Shown: in pieces, positions 1 to 5,339 of the stretch
How positions within the stretch are numbered: position 1 is the stretch's first letter
Layout: the number at the start of each line of letters is the position of its first letter
DNA from: Betaproteobacteria bacterium
Lineage (GTDB): Bacteria; Pseudomonadota; Gammaproteobacteria; Burkholderiales; SG8-39
DNA length: 11,363 nucleotides
Direction: 5' to 3'
Assembly: GCA_019237595.1 (NCBI GenBank)
Contig: JAFAGU010000066.1
Location: 1-11,363, forward strand
The notes under the pieces: model-generated
The model's input: only the letters and a program-made list of their open reading frames with translations
Databases searched by the model: none
Told to the model about the DNA's origin: nothing
Made by a program: the position numbers and the translations under genes

Positions 1-334
1 TTCCGAGAAGCTCGGGCGTGTCGCGCTCCGGATCGACCGTCACGAAGAGCACCTGCACACGGCTCGCGTCAGGCCCGAGCCGCTTCAGCTGGTTGGCGAT
101 GTCCACCATCGTGGTGGGGCACACGTCCGGGCATTGGGTGAAGCCGAAGAAGAGCACGACGGCCTCGCCGCGGAAATCCTCGAGCGTCCTAAGCTTTCCG
201 TACTGGTCGACGAGCTCGAGGGTCTTCCCGTAGTCCGCGCCGGTGATGTCCGTGCTCTTGAACTTCGGGCCGTTGTCGCACGCCGCGAGCGCGGCGAGCA
301 GGCTACAGATAATGATCGACGAGAAGCGCGGCAA
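1..334 (-). CDS. SCO1/SenC family copper-chaperone lipoprotein (3' end beyond window)
   Basis: SCO proteins deliver copper to, or reduce, the CuA site of cytochrome oxidase subunit II on the periplasmic side. The visible 111 residues start with a lipoprotein signal: a hydrophobic stretch at residues 7-18 and a lipobox LAAC with the lipidated Cys at 19. The thioredoxin-like fold follows, with the copper-binding CPDVC motif at 68-72 and the family-typical VTVDPERDTPE at 98-108. The rest, including the metal-binding histidine, lies beyond base 1. The TTG at 334-332 was chosen because it gives a normal-length lipoprotein signal. It overlaps the end of ctaB by 32 bases and has no clear ribosome site. 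An in-frame ATG at 388-386 would add 18 residues, overlap ctaB by 86 bases and give an over-long signal. Family assignment is secure; the start is not. It is the last visible gene of the oxidase run. Confidence 0.88.
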   Translation of the reverse strand, partial: MPRFSSIIICSLLAALAACDNGPKFKSTDITGADYGKTLELVDQYGKLRTLEDFRGEAVVLFFGFTQCPDVCPTTMVDIANQLKRLGPDASRVQVLFVTVDPERDTPELLG

Positions 335-1190
335 AAAGGAGCGCCAGGTAGGCGATGGAGTAGCGAAAGGCTTTTTGCGCGATCGCATCCGTGTACGCGG
401 CGTGGATACGCCATGCGTACGCCAGGAACACAGACCCGAGGACGACCGCCGCGGCGAGATACGCCGCCCCGCTCATGCCGGCGGCGTAAGGCATGAGGCT
501 CGCGGCAAAGAGAATCAGCGTGTAGAGCAGGACCTGCAGCCGCGTATACGGCTTGCCGTGCGTCACGGGCAGCATGGGAACGCCGGCCTTGGTGTAGTCC
601 TGCGTCCGGTAGAGCGCGAGCGCCCAGAAGTGCGGCGGCGTCCAGGCGAAGATGATGAGGAAGAGCAGCATCGCCTCGACGCTCACTTGGCCCGTGACGG
701 CCGCCCAGCCGAGGACCGGCGGCATCGCACCCGAGGCGCCACCGATCACGATGTTTTGCGGCGTGGCCGGCTTCAGGAGCACGGTATAGACGACGGCGTA
801 GCCGACGAACGTTCCCGCCGTGAGGAACATCGTGAGCGGGTTCACGAAGCGATAGAGGATCCACAAGCCCAGGCCGCCGAGGACGGCCGCGAAGACAAGG
901 ACCTCGGCGACGCCGAGCTCCCCGCGCGCGAGCGGCCGCCACCGGGTGCGCTGCATGCGCGAGTCGATCCGTGCCTCGACGAGGCAATTGATGGCGGCGG
1001 CAGCACCGGCGACGAGCCAGACGCCGGCGAGCGCCGCTGCCAGAAGCGCAGGCGGAACCATTGCGGGAGTGGCGAGGAACATGCCGATCGCGGCCGTGAA
1101 CACGATCAGCGAGACCACGCGCGGCTTCGTCAGCGAATAGAAGGCGCGCACGCGCTGCGCAAAGCCGGGAACGAGTACCTGGGCGGTCAC
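303..1190 (-). CDS. ctaB: Protohaem IX farnesyltransferase (haem O synthase)
   Basis: CtaB is a polytopic inner-membrane UbiA-family prenyltransferase that transfers a farnesyl group from farnesyl diphosphate to haem b, making haem o. The 295-residue length is normal. The prenyltransferase motif is visible as N68-C-L-V-E72-A-R-I-D76 followed by MQRT at 79-82 and RPL at 86-88; the NCLVE form resembles what I recall from betaproteobacterial members. TPQNIVIGG (143-151) and DYTKAGVPMLPV (198-209) are further family signatures. About eight hydrophobic helices alternate with short loops. There is no suitable ATG near the N-terminus. A GTG at 1190-1188 overlaps the ctaA stop as GTGA, the same coupling used at other junctions here. 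Its product feeds CtaA, encoded just upstream, so the two haem a steps are translated together. The identification is strong; the GTG start is inferred from the overlap and N-terminal length. Confidence 0.95.
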   Translation of the reverse strand: MTAQVLVPGFAQRVRAFYSLTKPRVVSLIVFTAAIGMFLATPAMVPPALLAAALAGVWLVAGAAAAINCLVEARIDSRMQRTRWRPLARGELGVAEVLVFAAVLGGLGLWILYRFVNPLTMFLTAGTFVGYAVVYTVLLKPATPQNIVIGGASGAMPPVLGWAAVTGQVSVEAMLLFLIIFAWTPPHFWALALYRTQDYTKAGVPMLPVTHGKPYTRLQVLLYTLILFAASLMPYAAGMSGAAYLAAAVVLGSVFLAYAWRIHAAYTDAIAQKAFRYSIAYLALLFAALLVDHYL

Positions 1191-2155
1191 TGCGGGAAAG
1201 ACAAGCGCTTGAAGGCGAAGAAGTTTAGCACGACGAGGGCCGCGAGCAGGAGCGCCGCTCCCGCGTTGTGGGCGGCCGCGAGCGCAAGCGGAAGCTGGAG
1301 CAGCACGTTGCCGATGCCGAGGCCCAACTGCAGCAGGGCGAGCGCGGCGACAAGAATCCCCGCCGGCGCGAGGCTTGGCGTCCGCCATGCGCGCGCCGAG
1401 GCTCCAAGGGCTGCGCCCACCGCCACCATGGCAAACATCCGGTGAGTCCAATGGATGGCCACCAGTGCCTCGAGCGGAAGCAGTTCGCCTTCGCGCGTGC
1501 GGCCGAGGTCGCGGAAGACGTGGAAGGCGTTCGCGAAATCCATGGGCGGCAAGGCATGGCCCAGGCAGCCGGGGAGATCGGGGCAGGCGAGCGCAGCGTA
1601 GTTCGCGCTGACCCACCCGCCCAGCGCAATCTGGATCGCGAGGACGACGAGCGCCGATGCTGCAGCTGCCCTGATCCGGCTCGCCGCCGGATTCGCCGGG
1701 AACGCGACCTGCCGCAGCGAGAGCAGCACGAGCAGCGCGAAGGTCGCCATGCCGCCCAGGAGGTGGAGCGTCACGATGGCCGGCTTGAGCAGCATCGTCA
1801 CCGTCCACATGCCGAGCGTGGCCTGCAGGACGACCAGCACGGCGAGCGCGCTCGCGTGGAACCTGAAGCGGCGTGCAGCCCACGAAACGCCGGCGATCAC
1901 GAAAATGAGCGCGCCGAGGGCGCCGGCGAGGTACCGATGACCCATCTCCTTCCAGGCGCGCTCTAGCGCGCCGGCATGCCCGAGCGCCGAATGCGAGGCT
2001 TGCGGGAGCGGCTTTCCGTAGCAGAGCGGCCAATCGGGGCATCCAAGCCCGGCGTCCGAGAGCCTCACATACGCGCCCACCACTACCACGATGAACGCCA
2101 GTAGCGCAGCCGCTGGCACGAGTGCGCGCAGCAGGCGCTCGGCGCGCGCGCTCAT
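1187..2155 (-). CDS. ctaA: Haem A synthase (Cox15/CtaA)
   Basis: CtaA oxidises the C8 methyl of haem o to a formyl group, giving haem a for CoxA, in the inner membrane. The protein is 322 residues with eight likely transmembrane helices. Both halves of the duplicated fold are visible. The first carries the cysteine pair C39/C45 in the loop after helix 1, then H73 (MGHRY) and H131 (TLHLLGG). The second carries C191/C197, then H238 (HWTHRM) and H296 (AAHNAGA). These are the expected haem-ligand and paired-cysteine positions of the family. The ATG at 2155 overlaps the stop of the SCO-like gene as ATGA, and its own stop overlaps the GTG of ctaB as GTGA. It is thus translationally linked on both sides. 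No missing residue or frameshift is seen. Confidence 0.95.
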   Translation of the reverse strand: MSARAERLLRALVPAAALLAFIVVVVGAYVRLSDAGLGCPDWPLCYGKPLPQASHSALGHAGALERAWKEMGHRYLAGALGALIFVIAGVSWAARRFRFHASALAVLVVLQATLGMWTVTMLLKPAIVTLHLLGGMATFALLVLLSLRQVAFPANPAASRIRAAAASALVVLAIQIALGGWVSANYAALACPDLPGCLGHALPPMDFANAFHVFRDLGRTREGELLPLEALVAIHWTHRMFAMVAVGAALGASARAWRTPSLAPAGILVAALALLQLGLGIGNVLLQLPLALAAAHNAGAALLLAALVVLNFFAFKRLSFPQ

Positions 2156-2676
2156 CCGAACCTCGAGTACTTGAGGAGCCGCTGGAGGTCCTTGATCATC
2201 TTCGCCGGGTCGGGCTCGGCGGGCCAGCGCATCATCACGTTGCCGAGGGGATCCACGAGGTAGATGTGCTCCTCGACCACGCCCGGGAAGCGCTCCCGGA
2301 AAGCCGGGGAGGCTTGCGCCAATCGCTCGCCGTCCGTGGCAGCGACGAGCGCCGCCTTCGGCGCTCCCGGCGCCGTGAGCACCCAGAGCCGCTCGATGCG
2401 CTCCATTTCCTGACCTTGTGCGCGGCGCACCTGGCGAACCACGTAGAGCTTTCGCTCGCACGGCGCGTCGCAGGCCGGGGCATCGAAGGTCACGAGGACC
2501 CACTTTCCCTTGAAGGCGTCCATCGGCGCTCCTGCCAGCGGGCGCGGCTCGATCAGCTCGCCGTAGTTCGCCGTCGGCCCCGCGGTCCAGTGGAGCGCAT
2601 AAGCGAGCCACCCGAGCACGGCCGGAGCAGCGCAGACGAGCGCGATGAGGACGAGCTGGTTGCGCGCGAGCTTCAA
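2152..2676 (-). CDS. SCO-like thioredoxin-fold membrane-anchored protein
   Basis: This 174-residue protein has one N-terminal membrane anchor (about residues 8-28) and a periplasmic domain resembling a degenerate SCO/thioredoxin fold. Visible features are WVLVTFDAPACDAPC at 59-73, with a CxxxC pair at C69 and C73 where SCO proteins bind copper, and HIYLVDPLGN at 137-146, resembling the late strand of SCO proteins. Aligning backwards from D142, the usual SCO metal-binding histidine position is occupied by valine; the nearby H137 is offset. I infer a role in copper delivery or thiol redox during oxidase assembly, mainly from the CxxxC and its place between SURF1 and ctaA. The start is TTG at 2676-2674, overlapping the SURF1 stop as TTGA; no ATG precedes the membrane helix. 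Existence is strongly supported by the overlaps at both ends; the exact function is not. Confidence 0.85.
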   Translation of the reverse strand: MKLARNQLVLIALVCAAPAVLGWLAYALHWTAGPTANYGELIEPRPLAGAPMDAFKGKWVLVTFDAPACDAPCERKLYVVRQVRRAQGQEMERIERLWVLTAPGAPKAALVAATDGERLAQASPAFRERFPGVVEEHIYLVDPLGNVMMRWPAEPDPAKMIKDLQRLLKYSRFG

Positions 2677-3371
2677 CCGCGGCGGAAGAAGAAGGCGACG
2701 CCCAGCACGGCCGCGAGCGCCGCGAGCGAATACCACTGCAGCGCGTAGCTCTCGTGCATGGCGACGCCGACGTCGGGCCGCGGCCAGTCGCGCACGAGCC
2801 CGTCGTGCAGGTCGCTCAGCTGCTCGAGCACGATCGCCTTCGCCGCGAAGCCCGTCTCGGCGACGAACTTCTCCACCTCCACGTTCTGGCGCACGGGGCC
2901 GGGGCCCGGCCGGCCGAGCTCGAACGCGTGCGGAAAGCGCGGGATGGCGAGCGCCTCGATGCGCAACTCGCCTGCGGCCGTGGGGAATTCGGGCAGGACG
3001 TCCCGGCTCGGCCCGGCGGGCAGCCAGCCGCGGTCCACCAATACGTGCACGTCGGATCCGGCGAGGCGGAAGGGCGTGACGACCTCGTAGCCCGGCCGCC
3101 CTTCGCGCAGCTTGTTGTCGAGGAGCAGGGTTTGGGCCGCAACATAGCTGCCGCGCGCGGCGACGCGACGGTACGCAACGGAAGAAGCATCCGTGCCGGC
3201 TTCGAGCGGGATGGGAGGCGACGCGAGCGCCGCATCGATCTCGCGCGCAAGCTCTCGCTTCTGTCGCGCTCGCGCCTCCTGCCACTGGGCAAGGGCAATG
3301 CACGCTGCGCAGGCGCAGGCCGCGAGCAGGACGATCCAGAGCCGCGGCCGGAAAGCGTATCCTGCGGGCAT
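2673..3371 (-). CDS. SURF1 family cytochrome oxidase assembly protein
   Basis: SURF1 (Shy1) proteins are inner-membrane factors that help deliver haem a to oxidase subunit I. This one is 232 residues, with the expected topology of one N-terminal helix (about 11-28) and one C-terminal helix (about 212-229) around a periplasmic domain. Family motifs are LLLDNKLREGRPGYEVVTP (82-100), VDRGWLPAG (112-120) and the HESYALQWYSLA (206-217) leading into the last helix. The first helix is unusually cysteine-rich (C19, C21, C24). The ATG at 3371-3369 is the only good start before the helix, has no clear ribosome-binding site, and shares the GCATGC palindrome with the start of the opposite-strand DUF2909 gene. 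Its stop overlaps the next gene as TTGA. It is separated from coxC by the antisense gene, so it depends on read-through from upstream or on its own promoter. Confidence 0.92.
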   Translation of the reverse strand: MPAGYAFRPRLWIVLLAACACAACIALAQWQEARARQKRELAREIDAALASPPIPLEAGTDASSVAYRRVAARGSYVAAQTLLLDNKLREGRPGYEVVTPFRLAGSDVHVLVDRGWLPAGPSRDVLPEFPTAAGELRIEALAIPRFPHAFELGRPGPGPVRQNVEVEKFVAETGFAAKAIVLEQLSDLHDGLVRDWPRPDVGVAMHESYALQWYSLAALAAVLGVAFFFRRG

Positions 3372-3567
3372 GCGCTACGTCGTGATCGCCTTGCTGGCGA
3401 TGATCCTGGCGAGCCTCGCTTCGGCGCTGTACTTCATGATGAAACGCCGAGACGAGCCAAGGAAGATGGCGAAGGCCCTCGCCGTTCGCGTGGGCCTTTC
3501 GGTATTCCTCTTCCTGCTGCTGATGGTCGGCTGGATGCTCGGGTTCTGGCAGCCCCACGCGCTCTGA
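3370..3567 (+). CDS. Twin-transmembrane small protein (DUF2909 family)
   Basis: This is a 65-residue protein made almost entirely of two membrane helices, about residues 3-23 and 41-60, joined by a basic loop (KRRDEPRKMAK, 25-35). The ALAVRVGLSVFLFLLL segment (36-51) and the C-terminal GFWQPHAL match what I know of DUF2909 proteins encoded beside coxC in Betaproteobacteria. Its biochemical role is not established; its position suggests a link to oxidase assembly or stability, which is inference. It is the only gene within the oxidase run on the plus strand, convergent with coxC (33 bases between stops) and divergent from SURF1 with start codons overlapping by two bases. The open frame extends upstream, but that part is antisense to SURF1, and the ATG at 3370 gives the family-typical N-terminus. 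No strong promoter or ribosome site is visible upstream. Confidence 0.85.
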   Translation: MRYVVIALLAMILASLASALYFMMKRRDEPRKMAKALAVRVGLSVFLFLLLMVGWMLGFWQPHAL

Positions 3568-3571
3568 GCCG

Positions 3572-3599
3572 CGAGCGGGGCTCGGAAGGCCGCCGCTCG
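3572..3599. terminator. Inverted repeat between convergent coxC and DUF2909 genes
   Basis: A perfect 7-base inverted repeat (CGAGCGG at 3572-3578, CCGCTCG at 3593-3599) with a 14-base loop lies exactly between the two convergent stop codons. The position suits a bidirectional terminator or attenuator. No run of T follows on either strand, so it is not a classical intrinsic terminator, and read-through toward SURF1 is likely if the oxidase genes form one operon. In this GC-rich DNA such a repeat could arise by chance. Confidence 0.3.
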
Positions 3600-3600
3600 A

Positions 3601-4476
3601 TCAGAGCCAGTAAACGAAGATGAAGAGGCCCAGCCACACCACGTCGACGAAGTGCCAGTACCACGCGACGCCCTCGAAGGCGAAGTGGTGATCGGGCTTG
3701 AAATGCCCCTTCAGGCAGCGGAACCAGATCACGGTCAGCATGATCGCGCCGACGGTCACGTGGAAGCCGTGGAAGCCGGTGAGCATGAAGAAAGTCGAGC
3801 CGTAGGCGCCGGTGCTCAGCTTGAGGTTGAGCTCGGTGTAGGCGTGGTGATACTCCGTCGCCTGGCAGACGAGGAAGGCGACGCCCAGGAGGATGGTCGC
3901 GCCGAGCCATAGAAGGAGCTTCTGGCGATTGTTGGCGATGAGGTTCCAGTGCGCGAAGGTGACGGTCACGCCGGAGCTGAGGAGCAGCAGTGTGTTCACC
4001 GCCGGAAGCCCCCAGGCTCCCATGGCGCTGAAGGCTTCCGTGAAGCCCGGCCCGGCGGAGGGCCAGTGCGCCGAGAAGCCCGGCCACGCGTAGGCCTGGC
4101 TCTCGAGGCCGCCCAGGTCGGGGACGGAATACTGCCGCACCCAGAAGAGCGCACCGAAGAACGCGCCGAAGAACATGACCTCCGAGAAGATGAAGAAGCT
4201 CATGCCCCAGCGGAAGGACACGTCTTCCCAGCGCCCGTACTTGCCGCCTTCGGACTCGCGGATCACGTCGCCGAACCAGCGCACCATCATGTAGAGGAGC
4301 AGCATGAACCCCGCGGCGATGCCGACCCAGCCGCCCTTGGCGCTGTTGAAGACGAACACCGCGCCCAGCGCCATGAGGAAGAGCGACGTGGAGCCGAGGA
4401 TCGGCCACGGCATGGGCTGCGGCACCGCGTAGTGCTGCTGCCGGGCCGCCGGGGTGGTGGATGCGCTGTGCGCCAT
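3601..4476 (-). CDS. coxC: Cytochrome c oxidase subunit III
   Basis: CoxC (CtaE) is the third core subunit of the aa3-type oxidase; it binds lipids and stabilises proton uptake by subunit I but carries no redox centre. The 291-residue protein has about seven membrane helices, the full bacterial form. Family features visible are RWEDVSFRWGMSFFIFSEVMFF (82-103), with the conserved glutamate E99 in the membrane, ATEYHHAYTELNLKLSTGAYGSTFFMLTGFHGFHVTVGA running 206-244, and the C-terminal WHFVDVVWLGLFIFVYW (274-290). A good ribosome site (AGGGAG at 4489-4484) lies 7 bases before the ATG, which supports the start. It follows the DUF2970 gene by 18 bases and ends opposite the convergent DUF2909 gene. 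No disruption is seen. Confidence 0.97.
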   Translation of the reverse strand: MAHSASTTPAARQQHYAVPQPMPWPILGSTSLFLMALGAVFVFNSAKGGWVGIAAGFMLLLYMMVRWFGDVIRESEGGKYGRWEDVSFRWGMSFFIFSEVMFFGAFFGALFWVRQYSVPDLGGLESQAYAWPGFSAHWPSAGPGFTEAFSAMGAWGLPAVNTLLLLSSGVTVTFAHWNLIANNRQKLLLWLGATILLGVAFLVCQATEYHHAYTELNLKLSTGAYGSTFFMLTGFHGFHVTVGAIMLTVIWFRCLKGHFKPDHHFAFEGVAWYWHFVDVVWLGLFIFVYWL

Positions 4477-4483
4477 GTGGTTT

Positions 4484-4489
4484 CTCCCT
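4484..4489 (-). promoter_or_regulatory. Ribosome-binding site of coxC
   Basis: AGGGAG on the minus strand lies 7 bases before the coxC ATG at 4476. It fixes the start and indicates independent ribosome loading at this gene, unlike its overlap-coupled neighbours. Confidence 0.7.
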
Positions 4490-4494
4490 GCTTC

Positions 4495-4677
4495 CTATCT
4501 TGTAATGAAGCCCACGATCGTGCGGAGCGTGAGCACGAACAGCACGACGAGGATGACCGCGAGCGCGATCACGTGTGCCGGCTTCACCCGCGCCGATTCG
4601 TGGGCCGACTTCCTGCGGATGCCCACGAAGCCCCAGAGCACGGTCTTCACGGTGTCGAGAAACGACGCTTCCTTCAT
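4495..4677 (-). CDS. DUF2970 family small membrane protein
   Basis: This 60-residue protein has a soluble, partly basic N-terminal half and one membrane helix at about residues 37-57. The segment DTVKTVLWGFVGIRRKSAHE (9-28), followed by KPAHVIALAV, is typical of DUF2970 proteins, which I know as small genes between cox11 and coxC in Betaproteobacteria. No biochemical function is established; an accessory role in oxidase biogenesis is inferred from context only. Two starts are possible. An ATG at 4689 overlaps the cox11 stop by one base (TGATG) and would add four residues. The ATG at 4677 is preferred because GGAGG sits 5 bases before it. Confidence 0.85.
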   Translation of the reverse strand: MKEASFLDTVKTVLWGFVGIRRKSAHESARVKPAHVIALAVILVVLFVLTLRTIVGFITR

Positions 4678-4682
4678 GACCG

Positions 4683-4687
4683 CCTCC
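4683..4687 (-). promoter_or_regulatory. Ribosome-binding site deciding the DUF2970 start
   Basis: A consensus GGAGG on the minus strand lies 5 bases before the ATG at 4677, just after the cox11 stop. It supports that ATG over the one at 4689, whose own bases overlap the GGAGG. Confidence 0.7.
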
Positions 4688-4688
4688 A

Positions 4689-5237
4689 TCAGCTGCGGTC
4701 CCCCGCCGCCGCGGCGCTGCGGCCCTCGACCTCGAAGAAGGTGTACGAGAGCGCGATGCTGTTCACGTCCCTGGGCAATTTCGGATCGATGACGAAGACG
4801 ACCGGCAGGCGGCGCGTCTCGCCCGGCTGGAGCGTCTGCTGCGTGAAGCAGAAGCACTCGAACTTCCTGAAGTATTCGCCGGCGAGCTGCGGGCCGTAGC
4901 TCGCGATTGCCTGGCCGGTGATCGGTACGCCGCGCGTATTCGTCACCTCGTACTCGACGGTGGCGACCTCGCCGGGGTGCACCGCGACGTGCTTGACGAG
5001 CGGGCGAAACGACCACGGCAGCTTGTGCGTGTTGGAATCGAGCTCGACGGTCACCGTGCGCCCGAGGTCGACCTGGGTGTTTGCCGGGCGCTCGGCGCGG
5101 CTCTCGATGTTGCGCACGTCCCACGCGGCGCAGATCTGATAGTAGAACGGCACGAGCGCGTAGCCGAAGCCGAACATGCCCGCCGCGATGAGCGCGAAGC
5201 GCAGGAACGTGCGACGGTTCTGCCGCTCGAGGCTCAT
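4689..5237 (-). CDS. ctaG: Cytochrome c oxidase assembly protein CtaG/Cox11 (CuB chaperone)
   Basis: Cox11/CtaG is a membrane-anchored periplasmic copper protein needed to form the CuB centre of CoxA. The protein is 182 residues: a basic N-terminus (NRRTFLRF), one membrane anchor at about 12-33 and a beta-sandwich periplasmic domain. Copper-related cysteines are all present: C36 just after the anchor and the pair in FECFCFTQQ, C128 and C130. YALVPFYYQICAAWD (26-40) and LQPGETRRLPVVFVIDP (136-152) are further hallmarks. The ATG at 5237 overlaps the stop of the 30-residue upstream gene as ATGA, so translation is probably coupled. The gene lies between coxA and coxC, the usual betaproteobacterial order. 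Confidence 0.96.
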   Translation of the reverse strand: MSLERQNRRTFLRFALIAAGMFGFGYALVPFYYQICAAWDVRNIESRAERPANTQVDLGRTVTVELDSNTHKLPWSFRPLVKHVAVHPGEVATVEYEVTNTRGVPITGQAIASYGPQLAGEYFRKFECFCFTQQTLQPGETRRLPVVFVIDPKLPRDVNSIALSYTFFEVEGRSAAAAGDRS

Positions 5238-5326
5238 CGCATGAGCCAGTACTTGGCGATGATGCCGAAGAAGAACGCCGCGGCGATGGTGGCCAGCACC
5301 AGGGCCGTCTTCGCGTTCTTGCTCAT
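5234..5326 (-). CDS. Cytochrome oxidase small assembly protein (30 residues)
   Basis: This very small gene fills the space between coxA and cox11. The product has a short polar, basic N-terminus (MSKNAKT), one membrane helix at about residues 8-24 and a short tail ending KYWLMR. The pattern TALVLATIAAAFFFGIIAK (7-25) resembles the 'cytochrome oxidase small assembly protein' family I know from this position in Burkholderiales; that family assignment is from memory. Support for a real gene is that it fills the gap with no wasted bases: it starts 13 bases after the coxA stop and its TGA overlaps the cox11 ATG as ATGA. The ribosome site is weak. Function is unknown; a one-helix accessory of oxidase assembly, or a translation-coupling leader for cox11, are both possible. 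Confidence 0.78.
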   Translation of the reverse strand: MSKNAKTALVLATIAAAFFFGIIAKYWLMR

Positions 5327-5339
5327 GGTCTCGGCCACG

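Noticed and set aside
85..987. 300-residue minus-strand open frame in another frame of ctaB and SCO
   Set aside because: Arg-, Ala- and Gly-rich without motifs; the ctaB and SCO frames over the same bases carry the conserved residues.
243..1445. 400-residue plus-strand open frame opposite ctaB and ctaA
   Set aside because: It is rich in R, E, H and G with no motif, and lies antisense to two conserved genes. It is a compositional shadow.
3193..3369. Upstream extension of the DUF2909 frame
   Set aside because: It is antisense to the SURF1 N-terminus and looks like a shadow. The family-like protein begins at the ATG at 3370.
2754..3623. 289-residue plus-strand open frame across SURF1, DUF2909 and the end of coxC
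   Set aside because: It is a shadow: antisense to SURF1 and coxC and out of frame with the convincing DUF2909 protein. No domain is visible.
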